Source: Acanthochromis polyacanthus
Lineage: Eukaryota > Chordata > Actinopteri > Pomacentridae
Length of the DNA stretch: 64,000 nt
Direction of reading: 5' to 3'
Assembly (NCBI RefSeq): GCF_021347895.1
Contig: NC_067115.1
Coordinates: forward strand, 10,812,064 to 10,876,063
Shown here in pieces: positions 37,901 through 47,177 of the stretch. The stretch's first letter is position 1; each line of letters opens with the position of its first letter. The position numbers and the translations under genes are program-made. The notes under the pieces were generated by a model, which did no database searches, was not told where the DNA came from, and was given only the letters and a program-made list of their open reading frames with translations.

Positions 37901-38884
37901 TTCTACAAAATAACTACACACACTTCCACACACATCAGAGTGGAAGAAAACTTTTTATTCCATCTGGTTATGCTGCAGATCTCAGCTTATCAGAGTTGTG
38001 ACCTCTTATGTGTCACCTCCTTTCCAATTTTGTTTTGTTTTTTGCATTTTTTCTGCAACTCGTGTTTCCTTCCTGTAATAAAGACCAGTTGAAACATTTC
38101 TGTCTCACATTTTGAAAAATGATGTGACAGATTATTACTTTACAACATTAGAGAAAGCAGATTTCAGACTTTTAAAGCATTGGTTTGATACTATTATGAG
38201 AATGTCCTCACCCAACACCAGAAACATAACACTTGCGTTTACCATATCCACGCAGATCAATTTGTGAATTTACAGAAGCATCACTTTATTTGTTGCTGTC
38301 ACACTGCAGTGCTTTTTTGAGAAGTATAAAATCAGTAATATTAACTCCCTGAGTATATGTATTAATCACCACACCCTCCTATTTTTATTCCACCCCACAC
38401 AGATAATTTGCATTTTGCAGCGCTGCATATACATGAACCACAGCAGCGGCAGGTGCTGTTGAAGTTGCCCCCACAATCTGCGTGTCCAGAGGTGTTTACG
38501 TAAATGCAATTAAGTGCGATTTGAGGTGACTAACTTATAAAACCAAGATTAGTTAGTGGTTGCAGAGCAAGAGTTGTGTGTTTGGGTTTCAGCAGCCAAA
38601 ACTATTGTCTGATTTACCCAATGCACTCATTTTCTTCCTGATCGATGGAGCGATCTATAGAGTGCACAGCTCTGTTTCACACTGCATTCATGAAACCACA
38701 CCCACTGTTTAGCAATGGCATTCGAAACATTCAATTTGAACATGTACTCTGGCAAAAATGATGTCTTTTATCCTCCTTAACTTATCCATATTGTGTTTTT
38801 CATGCTAAAGGACTTATCATTTGCGTTACTAGAAGTCAATGCCATGACTGAGTACCTCCACCTTGAAAATGCAATGCAACAATG
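34936..38884. other. Noncoding stretch, mostly unique
   Basis: No gene was recognised. The 35160-35240 and 35440-35540 parts are complex and repeat-free. A pyrimidine-rich run lies at 35840-35960. 36330-36480 resembles a percomorph repeat (CAGCAGACAGACACAGATAG then GTAAATATTGGACTTACAT). The rest shows only short overlapping frames. Confidence 0.45.
36330..36480 (+). repeat. Possible percomorph interspersed repeat
   Basis: CAGCAGACAGACACAGATAG, AGCTGGTGAACACGGTG and GTAAATATTGGACTTACATC occur in the order seen in a common perciform repeat, followed by AATAAATGCTAATGTT. The recognition rests on pattern memory only. Confidence 0.4.
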
Positions 38885-39175
38885 GAACCCTCAAAAACCA
38901 AAAATCACACTTCCAGGGCTTCATTTATAACAATCCTGTCAAGTTTCAATCTGGTTTGAACATGTGTGGCTGAATTACTGCAATGTTACAATTTACCATT
39001 GTGCAGCTCAGAGGAGTTTTACAGTGTTTGAAAAGAATCATGTAGCATTATATTTATTTTTAGGCATGAAGGGATTATTTGCACAGAAAAAAACAGATGT
39101 GAGTTTGAAAGTGTCCAATTAATGACTGGAGAGAGACTTTAAGAACTAGGAATCATCATTTCTTGTGGAAATGGG
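38885..39175 (+). repeat. Possible diverged repeat, copy A
   Basis: This block and 39745-40085 share segments in the same order. ATGTGTGGCTGAATTACTGC pairs with ATGTATGTCTGAATATTGC, and ATTTACCATTGTGCAG with CTTACCATTTTGAAG. TTTTACAGTGTTTGAAAAGAA pairs approximately with the CTTTACAGGGCTTGAGCAGAA copy, and TTTTTAGGCATGAAGGGATT with TTTTTTAGGCAGTAAAGGAT. Identity is low and no ends were seen. Confidence 0.35.
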
Positions 39176-39744
39176 CATAGGAAAGTGGTTCACCAGCAGG
39201 AAAAGGTCACCTAACTCAGCAGGTACAGGGACACTAAAATCAGTCACCACCAACAGTTTCTAGATTTCAGTAACAAACAACACGCCTTAGTGTTATTATC
39301 AAGCTAACAACTGTGGTGCAATCACCACCTGGCCATTTCTCCTACCATTTCTTCTCCAGCTTTCACAGCTGTATGTGAAAAGTCTTTTCCACTTTGAAAA
39401 ACGTATTAACTGGGTGCGGAAGAATCATGTCACACTACAGGAAAGTTCATTTAATTCAACTTGCTTTGAGAAGGACTTCACAAGACATGCAAGACAGACT
39501 GGAAAGGCAGTTTACTGAGAAGAAATCCATTCATCTGAGAAATTCGACTGTTGCTTTATTAAGCTTTTTTTTTTTTTTTTTGGTGTATTTTTTCCAATAC
39601 TGAGTAATAGATCTGTGAGACTGTAGAGTAAAATGTCCCCTGAGCTGCTGTTGGTGCAGTAGTCTTGGCTGTTTGATGATGCCATTTTAGTGTCTTTATA
39701 TTGCACTAATAGCAAACTATGTGACTCTTTGAATATGAATTCAG
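39176..39744. other. Noncoding stretch between the two diverged copies
   Basis: No gene was recognised. A 17-T run at 39565-39581 is the only strong feature. Confidence 0.45.
39565..39581. repeat. Poly(T) run
   Basis: Seventeen consecutive T residues on the plus strand. Confidence 0.95.
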
Positions 39745-40085
39745 TCTCAAAATCACAGATTTAGACTTTTGTAACAAATGTTAAGAACCAAACCTGCCAG
39801 TTTTCAGGGTAATGCTTTCCATATCATTGTTCTGCAGGTTACAGTTTGAATATGTATGTCTGAATATTGCAACTTACCATTTTGAAGTTTTAAATAACTT
39901 TACAGGGCTTGAGCAGAATTGTAGCTGAACTGGTTGTGCTCAAGCTGCCATGAGTAGGGAGGGTTGTGTGACTAGACAGAAAGAGACGTCATAGATCTTC
40001 ACATTCTAGAGGAAACAAATGGTGCAGAGTTACATCTAAGCTTTTTTTAGGCAGTAAAGGATCATTTTAATGGAAAAACTCAGGG
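39745..40085 (+). repeat. Possible diverged repeat, copy B
   Basis: Counterpart of 38885-39175, with the same order of short matching segments. Both may be copies of an old interspersed element or the result of an ancient local duplication. Confidence 0.35.
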
Positions 40086-40411
40086 ATGGGTTTTTAGGGG
40101 CTTAATCAATGACTTTAAATCCCTCTTATAACAAATCCTGTCCACAAGTACATGACAATCTAGCAGCTAAAAAATGCTCCTCAAAATGATTTCCTTACTC
40201 TAAAATGAACTGGTACAAAATTATTTTATGAAAAGAAAAATAACAAAACCTCATAGGTACCTTCTAGATTGCAGGAATTTAGAAGAAAACACAATTTGAG
40301 ATCAGTTTTGTTGCTTCCGGTGCAACCTCTTCCTTCCTACATTGTGCCTCAAGGTACTCGTGCCCATTCTTATTGGCCTGATGAGAGATTGGACCAGTGT
40401 CTCAGTTTTCC

Positions 40412-40431
40412 AACACATACACACACACACA

Positions 40432-40466
<35 letters not shown>
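40412..40466. repeat. CA microsatellite
   Basis: Near-perfect (CA)n of about 55 bp with two T interruptions. It produces Cys/Val and His/Thr repeat frames on the two strands that are not genes. Confidence 0.97.
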
Positions 40467-40708
40467 TGGTCTGGAGGGAGGAAGACACTGACGAGATCTG
40501 GTGTCATGTTGTGGGAAGCCTCATATTCAATAGATGGAAAGAGGTCAGGAAACCCTAGAAAGACAAATAAGAAGCACAAAGACGAAAAACAAAAAAGATG
40601 CTTATTGATAGAAAGTAACAGTAGAATGTAACTAGACAATTCCCGCTCGCGGAAATCGTGAGAGGGGCTCGGGATGTGTGCATGTCCGGAGCTGGGCAGG
40701 AGAGGGGT

Positions 40709-41598
40709 ATTTTTTGGTCCGTCACAGGCTTTTATTTTGAAATTGTGCTGTGCTTTTATTTTGAAAGGCAAAGACAGGAAGATCTCACCTGGTCAAAATT
40801 TGGATTGAAGTTACTGTAAAGGCGGTGTGAAGCTGAGATATTTAACTGGCATTTCCAGTCTGTCGCAGGCTTTTATTTTGAAATTGTGCTGTGCTTTTAT
40901 TTTGAAAGGCAGAGACAGGAAGATCTCACCTGGTCAAAATTTGGATTGGAGTTATTGTAAAGGCTGTGTGAAGCTGAGAGATTTAACTGATGTTTTCAGG
41001 ACCATCGCAGGCTTTTATTTTGAAATTGTGCTGTGCTTTTATTTTGAAAGGGAAAGACAGGAAGATCTCACCTGGTCAACATTTGGATTGGAGTTACTCT
41101 AAAGGCTGTGTGAAGCTGAGAGGTTTAACTTGCATTTTTTGGTCTGTTGCAGGCTTTTATTTTGAAATTGTGCTGTGCTTTTATTTTTAAAGGCAGAGAC
41201 AGGAAGATCAGACCTGGTTAAAATTTGGATTGGAGTAAAGGCTGTGTGAAGCTGAGAGGTTTAACTGGAGTTTTCAGTCCGTCGCAGGCTTTTATTTTGA
41301 AATTGTGCTGTCCTTTTATTTTGAAAGGCAAAGACAGGAAGATCTCAGCTGGTAAAAATTTGGTTTGGAGTTACTGTAAAGCAGGGGTGTCAAACTCTTT
41401 TTCTGGAGGTCCACTATCCTCTTAGTTCAAGATGTTTCCTGCTTACAACACACCTGATTCAAATGATACACTATAATTAAGCTCAGCAAAAGCCTGATAA
41501 CGAGCCTGATCATTTGAATCAGGTGTGTTGGAAGTGAGTTTGACACCCCTGCTCTAAAGGCTGTGTGAAGCTGAGAGGTTGAACTGATTTTCAGGCTG
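40709..41598 (+). repeat. Five-copy minisatellite, unit about 141 bp
   Basis: The unit contains CAGGCTTTTATTTTGAAATT, then GCTTTTATTTTGAAAGG, GACAGGAAGATCTCACCTGG, TTTGGATTGGAGTTACTG and GGCTGTGTGAAGCTGAGAGG. The CAGGCTTTTATTTT marker starts at 40725, 40866, 41008, 41150 and 41285, giving spacings of 141, 142, 142 and 135 bp. The fifth unit is split by a 170-bp MITE at 41382-41551 and resumes at 41552. Copies are very similar, which suggests recent amplification or homogenisation. Within each unit TTTTATTTTGAAA occurs twice, so the unit itself has an internal half-repeat. Confidence 0.95.
41382..41551. mobile_element. hAT-type MITE with 8-bp target duplication
   Basis: A 170-bp insertion begins with CAGGGGTGTCAAACTC and ends with its perfect 16-bp inverted complement. 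It is flanked by CTGTAAAG (41374-41381) and CTCTAAAG (41552-41559), an 8-bp duplication with one mismatch. The empty site is readable from the neighbouring array copy (TTACTCTAAAGG at 41094). Inside, 22-bp perfect inverted arms lie at 41446-41467 and 41509-41530. An 8-bp duplication and CAGGGGTGTCAA-type ends are typical of the hAT superfamily. It has no coding capacity and would need a transposase from elsewhere. Confidence 0.93.
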
Positions 41599-41698
41599 AA
41601 ATGCAGCTCCTGTGGAGGTATTGGGTGTGAAGGTGGGTGTGGCATTCCAATGAGTCTGTGTGTGTGCGTGCAAACATGCCTGCGCGTGTGTAAGGGCG

Positions 41699-41721
41699 GT
41701 TGCTATGGCCCCCATAGCAAC
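41699..41721. other. Perfect hairpin resembling an X-box
   Basis: GTTGCTATGG at 41699-41708 and CCATAGCAAC at 41712-41721 are perfect inverted repeats around a 3-base spacer. The half-site recalls the GTTGCCATGG/CCATGGCAAC arms bound by RFX factors, although here the arms are longer and the spacer differs. It lies inside the composite element. Confidence 0.5.
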
Positions 41722-42618
41722 GGTGCCTGCCACAGACAGCAAAAAAGTGCTTCTCAGCAGCAGCGCGCAACGTCTCGTTCTGGCGCTAATTGTGGGCTAA
41801 CCGTGAATGCTTGCTGAAAACCGAAATGACCGTGAGCGAGAGGAAGGCCGTGGCTTTCCATAAATGTAATTATTTTTCAAATATTGTGAGAAATGACCGA
41901 GTTACAGCGATTTAAAAAACACTGTCCCTCCATGAGGCAGATGATTCAGTTTACATTGGTTCTTATGGAGAGAACGGTGCGACTTTGGTCTAAACTGCTG
42001 CCTGCCATTTCACGTCAGAAAGAGCTAGGTCTTCAAACTTGGATTCATTTGAATCCCAGGAAAATTGTTTACAATCTGACCAAATTTCATTCCCCTAACA
42101 TTTATAGTTTGGTCGTGAGGGCGATGCGATCGTGAAATTTTCAGGCGAATTTTTCACCTCTCCTCCACTCTACCAACTGACATGCCGCACTCTAAACAGA
42201 GCAGATTTTGAAAATTTTCACTTTTTTGAGGACTCACTGATCAAAAACTGTAAATCTCAGCCTGACAGAAAATACATTCCTGCGGAGACAAGAAAAATTA
42301 CTGCGTTTTGATGGTTAAATGAAGTTTCTAGGTGAACGTATGGCGAAGCAGTGGCGTTTGGAAAAAAGGGGATTTTTTGAGCCGATTTTTTTCGGTCCCC
42401 ATTCATTTCCTATGGGACTTTTTTGGCAGTTTTTTGCGAATAATTCTGCGAAAAAATGACGAATGTCTTAGAAAAGTCATAGCCCGGGATTCCCGATGAA
42501 GCCGCACGTTTTGATATATAATTTGTTTTGATTTTCTCAAAGCCCTAGGACGAGTTAGCGACCGAAAAACGGCGGAAACGTGAAGAAAATATAATAATAA
42601 ACGCAGCAGGAGAACAAT

Positions 42619-42701
42619 AGTGGCTCGTGGCTTCGCCACGAGCCACTCTCCTCCCATTGCTTTGCAATGGAGAGGAGAGTGGCTCGTGCCGAAGCCCGAG
42701 C
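42619..42701. repeat. Nested inverted repeat at the element's 3' end
   Basis: An arm of about 40 bp at 42619-42660 pairs with 42664-42701 around a 3-base loop, with only a few mismatches. Within the left arm GTGGCTCGTGG and CCACGAGCCAC form their own perfect 11-bp hairpin. The right arm is a slightly mutated version (GCTCGTGCCGAAGCCCGAGC). The whole could fold as a cruciform with side hairpins. Confidence 0.9.
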
Positions 42702-43061
42702 CCCTAATGAGTCATTGGAGATGCATGTGAGGTGCAGTGTTTAATGCTGCACCCATCCATCTCCTCTCCTTCCCCATCTCCCTCTCACCTCTCCGCCTTG
42801 CAGATCCAGACTTGTCCCCAATGTGGTCGTCTACCATAATGAAAAAGGATGTCTTGTGAGTGTGTGTGTGTGAATGCGTGCAGGCGTGCGTACGTTTGTT
42901 TGACTTGCGCGCGCACATGCATGTGTGTGACGTGTGCGGTAATGAATAAGGATGCGCTGTGTGTGGAGCTGGTCGTTAATCACTGGCAGTGCTGGCAGCT
43001 AACAGATAAGCAGATTGATCCAAGGCCACCGAGGGAACGCTGCCTGGCACCGGCCCATTCA

Positions 43062-43187
43062 TCACACACACGCACGCACGCACGCACACAGCGCGTGCAC
43101 ACACAGACACACACACACACATATGTATGTATGTGTATATATATATATGTATATATGTATATATATAGTTATATACACCACACACAA
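43062..43187. repeat. Compound CA / GCAC / AT microsatellite
   Basis: CACACG units pass into (CA)n, then ATATGTATGT and (AT)n, then back to CACACA. Confidence 0.93.
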
Positions 43188-43497
43188 AGATTGTGAAAAA
43201 GCCGACCAAAGTGTTTGAGCTCATCTCTGACCAGACATGTGTGAGAGTCACTGGAATACATAGTGAGCTAAGAAGAAAGAACAGAAAGGCAGACTGTAGC
43301 GCTGACAACATCTACAGCCGCTCCATGACCGCTCACCTGTAAATCCCAACCTGGCATTTGTTACCGTCTCGCACACACACACAAATACATACAAAAACAC
43401 TTACAGGGCACACATGCAGACAGATAAGAGCTCCACCGCTTTGGTCATCCAGAAATCCCGCAGGGGCCCTTTGGAGACTTGGGAGCTGGGAGAAGAG

Positions 43498-43533
43498 TGG
43501 ATGGACGGACGGCCGGATGGATGGATGGATGGT
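43498..43533. repeat. GGAT/GGAC microsatellite
   Basis: Units GGAC followed by GGAT. It resembles the tail of the GGAT retroposon family, but none of that element's body precedes it. Confidence 0.85.
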
Positions 43534-43944
43534 AGGAGAGAAGACAGGATGACAGGATGACAAAACAGAGTTAAGGACACGCTCCAGTACTATGTGACAG
43601 CTCGGCGGGGCCCTCCAGGGAGCGAGGGAGCCGAGAGGAATGTAGCAGGAAAAAAAGGCAAGCCAGAGAAAGCCAGAGAGGTCAAACATCTGCTGTTTCC
43701 CTTTTCTACGGCTTCTATCACATGGTCAACGACGGGAGGGGAGACAGCGTAGATCTGGCTCATAGACAAAGGCCAACCAGGCAGAACTGACTTTACATAT
43801 CATTTTATTTACAAGAAAAAGTTACTTTTGATTGATTGATGTAAGGCAAGAGGAAAATACCAGGATCTTCTGATAAATCTGTTACAGTCAGTGTGTCAAC
43901 AAGCCTGCATATCAAACCCATGGTGAGACATCCTTTTGTTTTTC

Positions 43945-44050
43945 TGACCTACGTCTCTGAAACAGCCTTCCTGAAGACCTGAAGGCAGCAGAGAATGCTG
44001 GTATTTTTGAAAGCAAATTCAGCATCTACCTTTTTAGTTTCCCTTTTAAC
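43945..44050 (+). mobile_element. L2-like LINE reverse transcriptase, C-terminal scrap
   Basis: Across two frames the plus strand reads like the tail of an L2-type ORF: an ETAFLKT stretch in place of the usual LWNSLPEDL, then RQQRMLVF and a KANSASTF stretch matching the KSRLKTYLF end. A stop and a frameshift are present. About 35 codons are recognisable; the 5' part is missing, as is common for 5'-truncated LINE copies. Confidence 0.6.
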
Positions 44051-44489
44051 CCTACGAACCCAAAAATCCACTATCAAATGTGAAAGGCATGGCTTCTTTT
44101 CTTTTTATAAAACTTACCTTTACTTTCAGAATAAGAGACGGAAGAAAGTTAGGATCGAAACTCAGCTTCAACCAGGATATTTCATTAATATGATCACATT
44201 TGACGTGTCTCATTAAAAAAAGTTGCAAAAATAAAGTGGTTTTAATAACCTGGTTCTGTAAAAAGTTTCAAAAATCTGCACTCCTCTGCAGAACTGAGAA
44301 GCAATTAGTGGATTCTTCAGTTGAACTCGGTTGAACTGCAGGCTGTGTTTACAATGAACAGCTACACATTGTAAATGTAAGTATAAAGTATATAGCATAC
44401 AGGGTCACTGTTTTGTTTTCCAGTATTGGTAACACCTGAGCAAATATGGTACATGCTGATTCCATTCATATATTTTTTTCAATTTTCTA
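44051..44489. other. Noncoding stretch, no gene seen
   Basis: AT-rich unique sequence between a LINE scrap and the inverted-repeat element. Confidence 0.45.
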
Positions 44490-44498
44490 AACTAAATA

Positions 44499-44835
44499 GG
44501 TAGTGTCTACGGATACGGGTCCGTATCCATAGCCCACAGGCTACGGGTACGGCACTTTCCATTTGCCAGACAGATACGGACCCGTACGCGAGTCTCGCGA
44601 GTCAAGAAGCTGCTAACCACTGCAAACTGTTAAAAGGTAAGCGAAGGTTAAGGTTAGGGTTAGTGTTAGGGTCAGGTTTAGGGTCCGTACCTGTCGTACT
44701 GATGCTACGGGTCCATACAGCTAGCTTCTACCGGGAGTCACGTGACCAGATCTCGCGTATCTGATTGGCAAATGGCAAGTGCCGTATCCGTAGTCCACAG
44801 GCTACGGGTACGGGTCCGTACCTCTAGCAACAACC
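44499..44835. mobile_element. 337-bp inverted-repeat DNA element, 9-bp target duplication
   Basis: The element is flanked by perfect copies of AACTAAATA at 44490-44498 and 44836-44844. Its arms are long, imperfect inverted repeats of about 70-100 bp. On the left come GGATACGGGTCCGTATCC, CCACAGGCTACGGGTACGG and TTTCCATTTGCC, and on the right their inverted counterparts (GGCAAATGGCAAGTGCCG, TCCACAGGCTACGGG, ACGGGTCCGTACC). The arms contain smaller palindromes of ACGGGTCCGT. The loop carries a telomere-like run (44645-44684). A 9-bp duplication with long inverted ends suggests a Mutator-like MITE, but the class is inference. There is no coding capacity. Confidence 0.85.
44645..44684 (+). repeat. 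Interstitial telomere-like repeat
   Basis: Degenerate TTAGGG units (GGTTAAGGTTAGGGTTAGTG then TTAGGG and TTTAGGG) lie at the centre of the inverted-repeat element at 44499-44835. It is probably part of that element and not a fusion or telomere scar. Confidence 0.85.
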
Positions 44836-44844
44836 AACTAAATA

Positions 44845-47177
44845 ACCAAAAAAAACTCAACTTTCATTTTTTCCTTTTTTTTCATAATGTGTGGTTTTAC
44901 AACGTTGTTATGCTGCGGGATCATGTGCAGAAAAGACATCTGTTTGCTTCAAAATGTTGTCACAAATTTGCCAAGAGTGACAAACTTCCAGCAACAGTCT
45001 TGCAATAATGACAAGCTTGCCACTAATATTTCTGGCAACACTGGTATTATTCAGCGTTTTCTGGGAGACAGTTGTAGTAAACCAGCTCTGAGGGTTCCAT
45101 AAAGTTGACCAGAAGTTCACTGCACTGTTACCACTTATGTAATTTATATATGACAATATAACCTTGCTGCCAATTCACAGCAACATTAATAAATGTTAGA
45201 CACAGCTGTTGACCAGAAACCTAAAAACTTTATATGGGATTTTATTTGTATGTATCAACAGTGTAAGAATGCCCCAATGGTAATACTATGTGGTTAAACA
45301 TGTAGTTATGCTTTTTTAATGCTATGTATTGCTATGCAGTTAAACATGCAGGATGTCACCAAAATGACACTATTTATTAGAGAACAAAATCAGTGAAAAC
45401 AGAAACAATCAAACCACAGCTTAAAATCATGCTATTTCATCCAAGGCAGTGCAAATTGTGAAAGTGGACATTTTCACATTTTCATCTTCATTCACTGTGG
45501 ACAATTGTGTCCTTGGCTCCAAGGTTACAAATGATGCTTTAGAGTTGTAATATCTGATTTTCAAAGTGCTGTTGAATGTCAGGTGCTGAGGCAAAAATTG
45601 AAGGTTTGGCCTCGGTGCATGTTTTTTTTTTCTTTTTAGCAACAAATCACTTGAATTTTACAACATGAAATTCAGCTTTCATTTTGTGATCTGTCTGCTT
45701 TCAGCAATAGAAATGTTGTCAGGATCAGTTGCACCTTTAAAGTACAAGTTTAAAGTAGAAAAAAATTTTATTTCACATTGCTAAATTGTCCAACACAGTT
45801 TTGATAAGTTATGATTGTAAGAAAATACTTTAGTGACTCATTGAAAAGTTGGTCAAAACTCTGACAGAATAAAGCACATCAACTATGTTGGTATTTCATG
45901 ATTTGTATGTTTAATTCCCCTGAAGCTTTGTACTTTCGCTTTAGACACAAAGGTGATGTGGACTGAATACAACAATTTGCTATTTGCTCTGAGTGTATAC
46001 TCTTTTTGACTTCTTAGTGTATAATTTTATAGTCTTTCCCAAAGGAAATCTATGTTTGCTATGGGTTTGCTTCAGGTCAAAATTCTAGTAGACAAGGATG
46101 GTATAATTTCAACATAATATATCAGTGCTACATTTTCTGCAAGAAGAACATGTAGGATAGTATAGCATGATAGTGTTGCAACTTACTCCTCTCATTTATT
46201 TTGTTCCATTGTCCACTGGCTGAGCAACGTGGGTGGGAAACCAAAGCACTTGCTATCATGCAATGTCAAGTGAGATCAGCTGAGTAGATGACCTATTATA
46301 AAGGCATTTCTAGGACATGTTGATCTGATTTCTTAATCTGATGCATCTAAATACCGCTTTTTGCTTTTCTTAGTGTATCCCAAGGGAGAAATAAATAAAC
46401 ATAACTTCACAATACGAAGGGATGATTTTTGGCAAAAGCTTGCCAAAAAAAAAGCAAAAGATGCGCTAAAATGCACCACTGTATGTTCTTTTGAACATTT
46501 GCTGAAAACACAGAAGAAATTTGAGCACTAGCCAAGGCTCCATGCAAATGTGGCTCAAATTTGAGACATTAATCTGTTAAACTTAGAAAATGTCCATCCA
46601 CAACTTGAAACCATTACAAGTTGGCTACATTGAGATAAGCAGGTGGTAATGCTTCTGCTGCAAATTAACTATTTAATTAAAAGACCATGAAACTAACTTT
46701 AACTAACAAACACTGTGTGGATTTTTGTGGAGTTGAGTCACGTGAATAATGGACCTCATTTCCTAAAAGTTCTGAGTTTCTGTTTGCTACACCAGTTTTC
46801 TATAAAAAGTTTTCTGCAATATATTTAATTTTTAATTTTCTTCTCATTTTGTTGCATTATTTTGCTTAAAACAACAACAAAGTCTTTCTCTAAGGATACT
46901 GAATAAGTTCCACGTGCTCTGCAAATGCATTGTGATATTCCAAACATTGGGATTTCCTTTGTGCAGACAGACTCTCCAAAGTCTACAGAATTCAGCATGC
47001 AAACCATATATTAATATCCACACTGTTATTTTGAAAATTTCTGTTTCCTAATTACTTTTGTCTCTTCTGTGTCAATATTTTCCAGTATATTTGTTGGTAT
47101 TGTGTGAAGCTGAAAATGAGAAGGGGGAAGTTATTAAAAAACATAAAAGAAACACACTAACAACAGCTTAATCAGTG
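44845..47177. other. Noncoding stretch, no gene seen
   Basis: Very AT-rich unique sequence with short overlapping frames. No repeat was recognised. Confidence 0.45.

Larger units (their letters stand above)
40631..42707 (+). mobile_element. Composite non-autonomous element with internal tandem array
   Basis: I read 40631-42707 as one insertion of about 2.1 kb. The left edge is near ACTAGACAATTCCCGCTCGC. A tandem array follows (40709-41598), then a CpG-richer body from about 41740. The right edge is a nested inverted repeat (42619-42701) followed by CCCCTAA, ending at 42707 next to a T. A hairpin shortly before a CTRR end with a T outside is how Helitrons end, and Helitron-type elements often carry internal minisatellites. 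However, the expected TC at the left end is not visible, and no Rep/helicase is encoded. The body has no frame above about 85 codons. Parts of it (TATATAATTTGTTTTGATTT, CAAAGCCCTAGGACGAGTTA) look familiar from other fish genomes. Unity of the block and its class are inference. Confidence 0.55.
42708..43944. other. Noncoding stretch with microsatellites
   Basis: No gene was recognised. CA/AT-rich repeats lie at 43062-43187 and GGAT-type repeats at 43498-43533. Open frames here are made of repeat-encoded Thr/His or Trp/Met/Asp/Gly runs. Confidence 0.45.

Noticed and set aside
40370..40771. 133-codon minus-strand frame with Cys-Val repeats
   Set aside because: The repeats come from a CA microsatellite and the frame continues into the composite element; it is not a gene.
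40709..41598. Regular tandem copies suggesting a CRISPR array
   Set aside because: The whole 141-bp unit is repeated with no unique spacers, there are no cas genes, and the DNA is eukaryotic.
43358..43552. Frame with WTDGRMDGWM-type repeats
   Set aside because: Produced by the GGAT/GGAC microsatellite.
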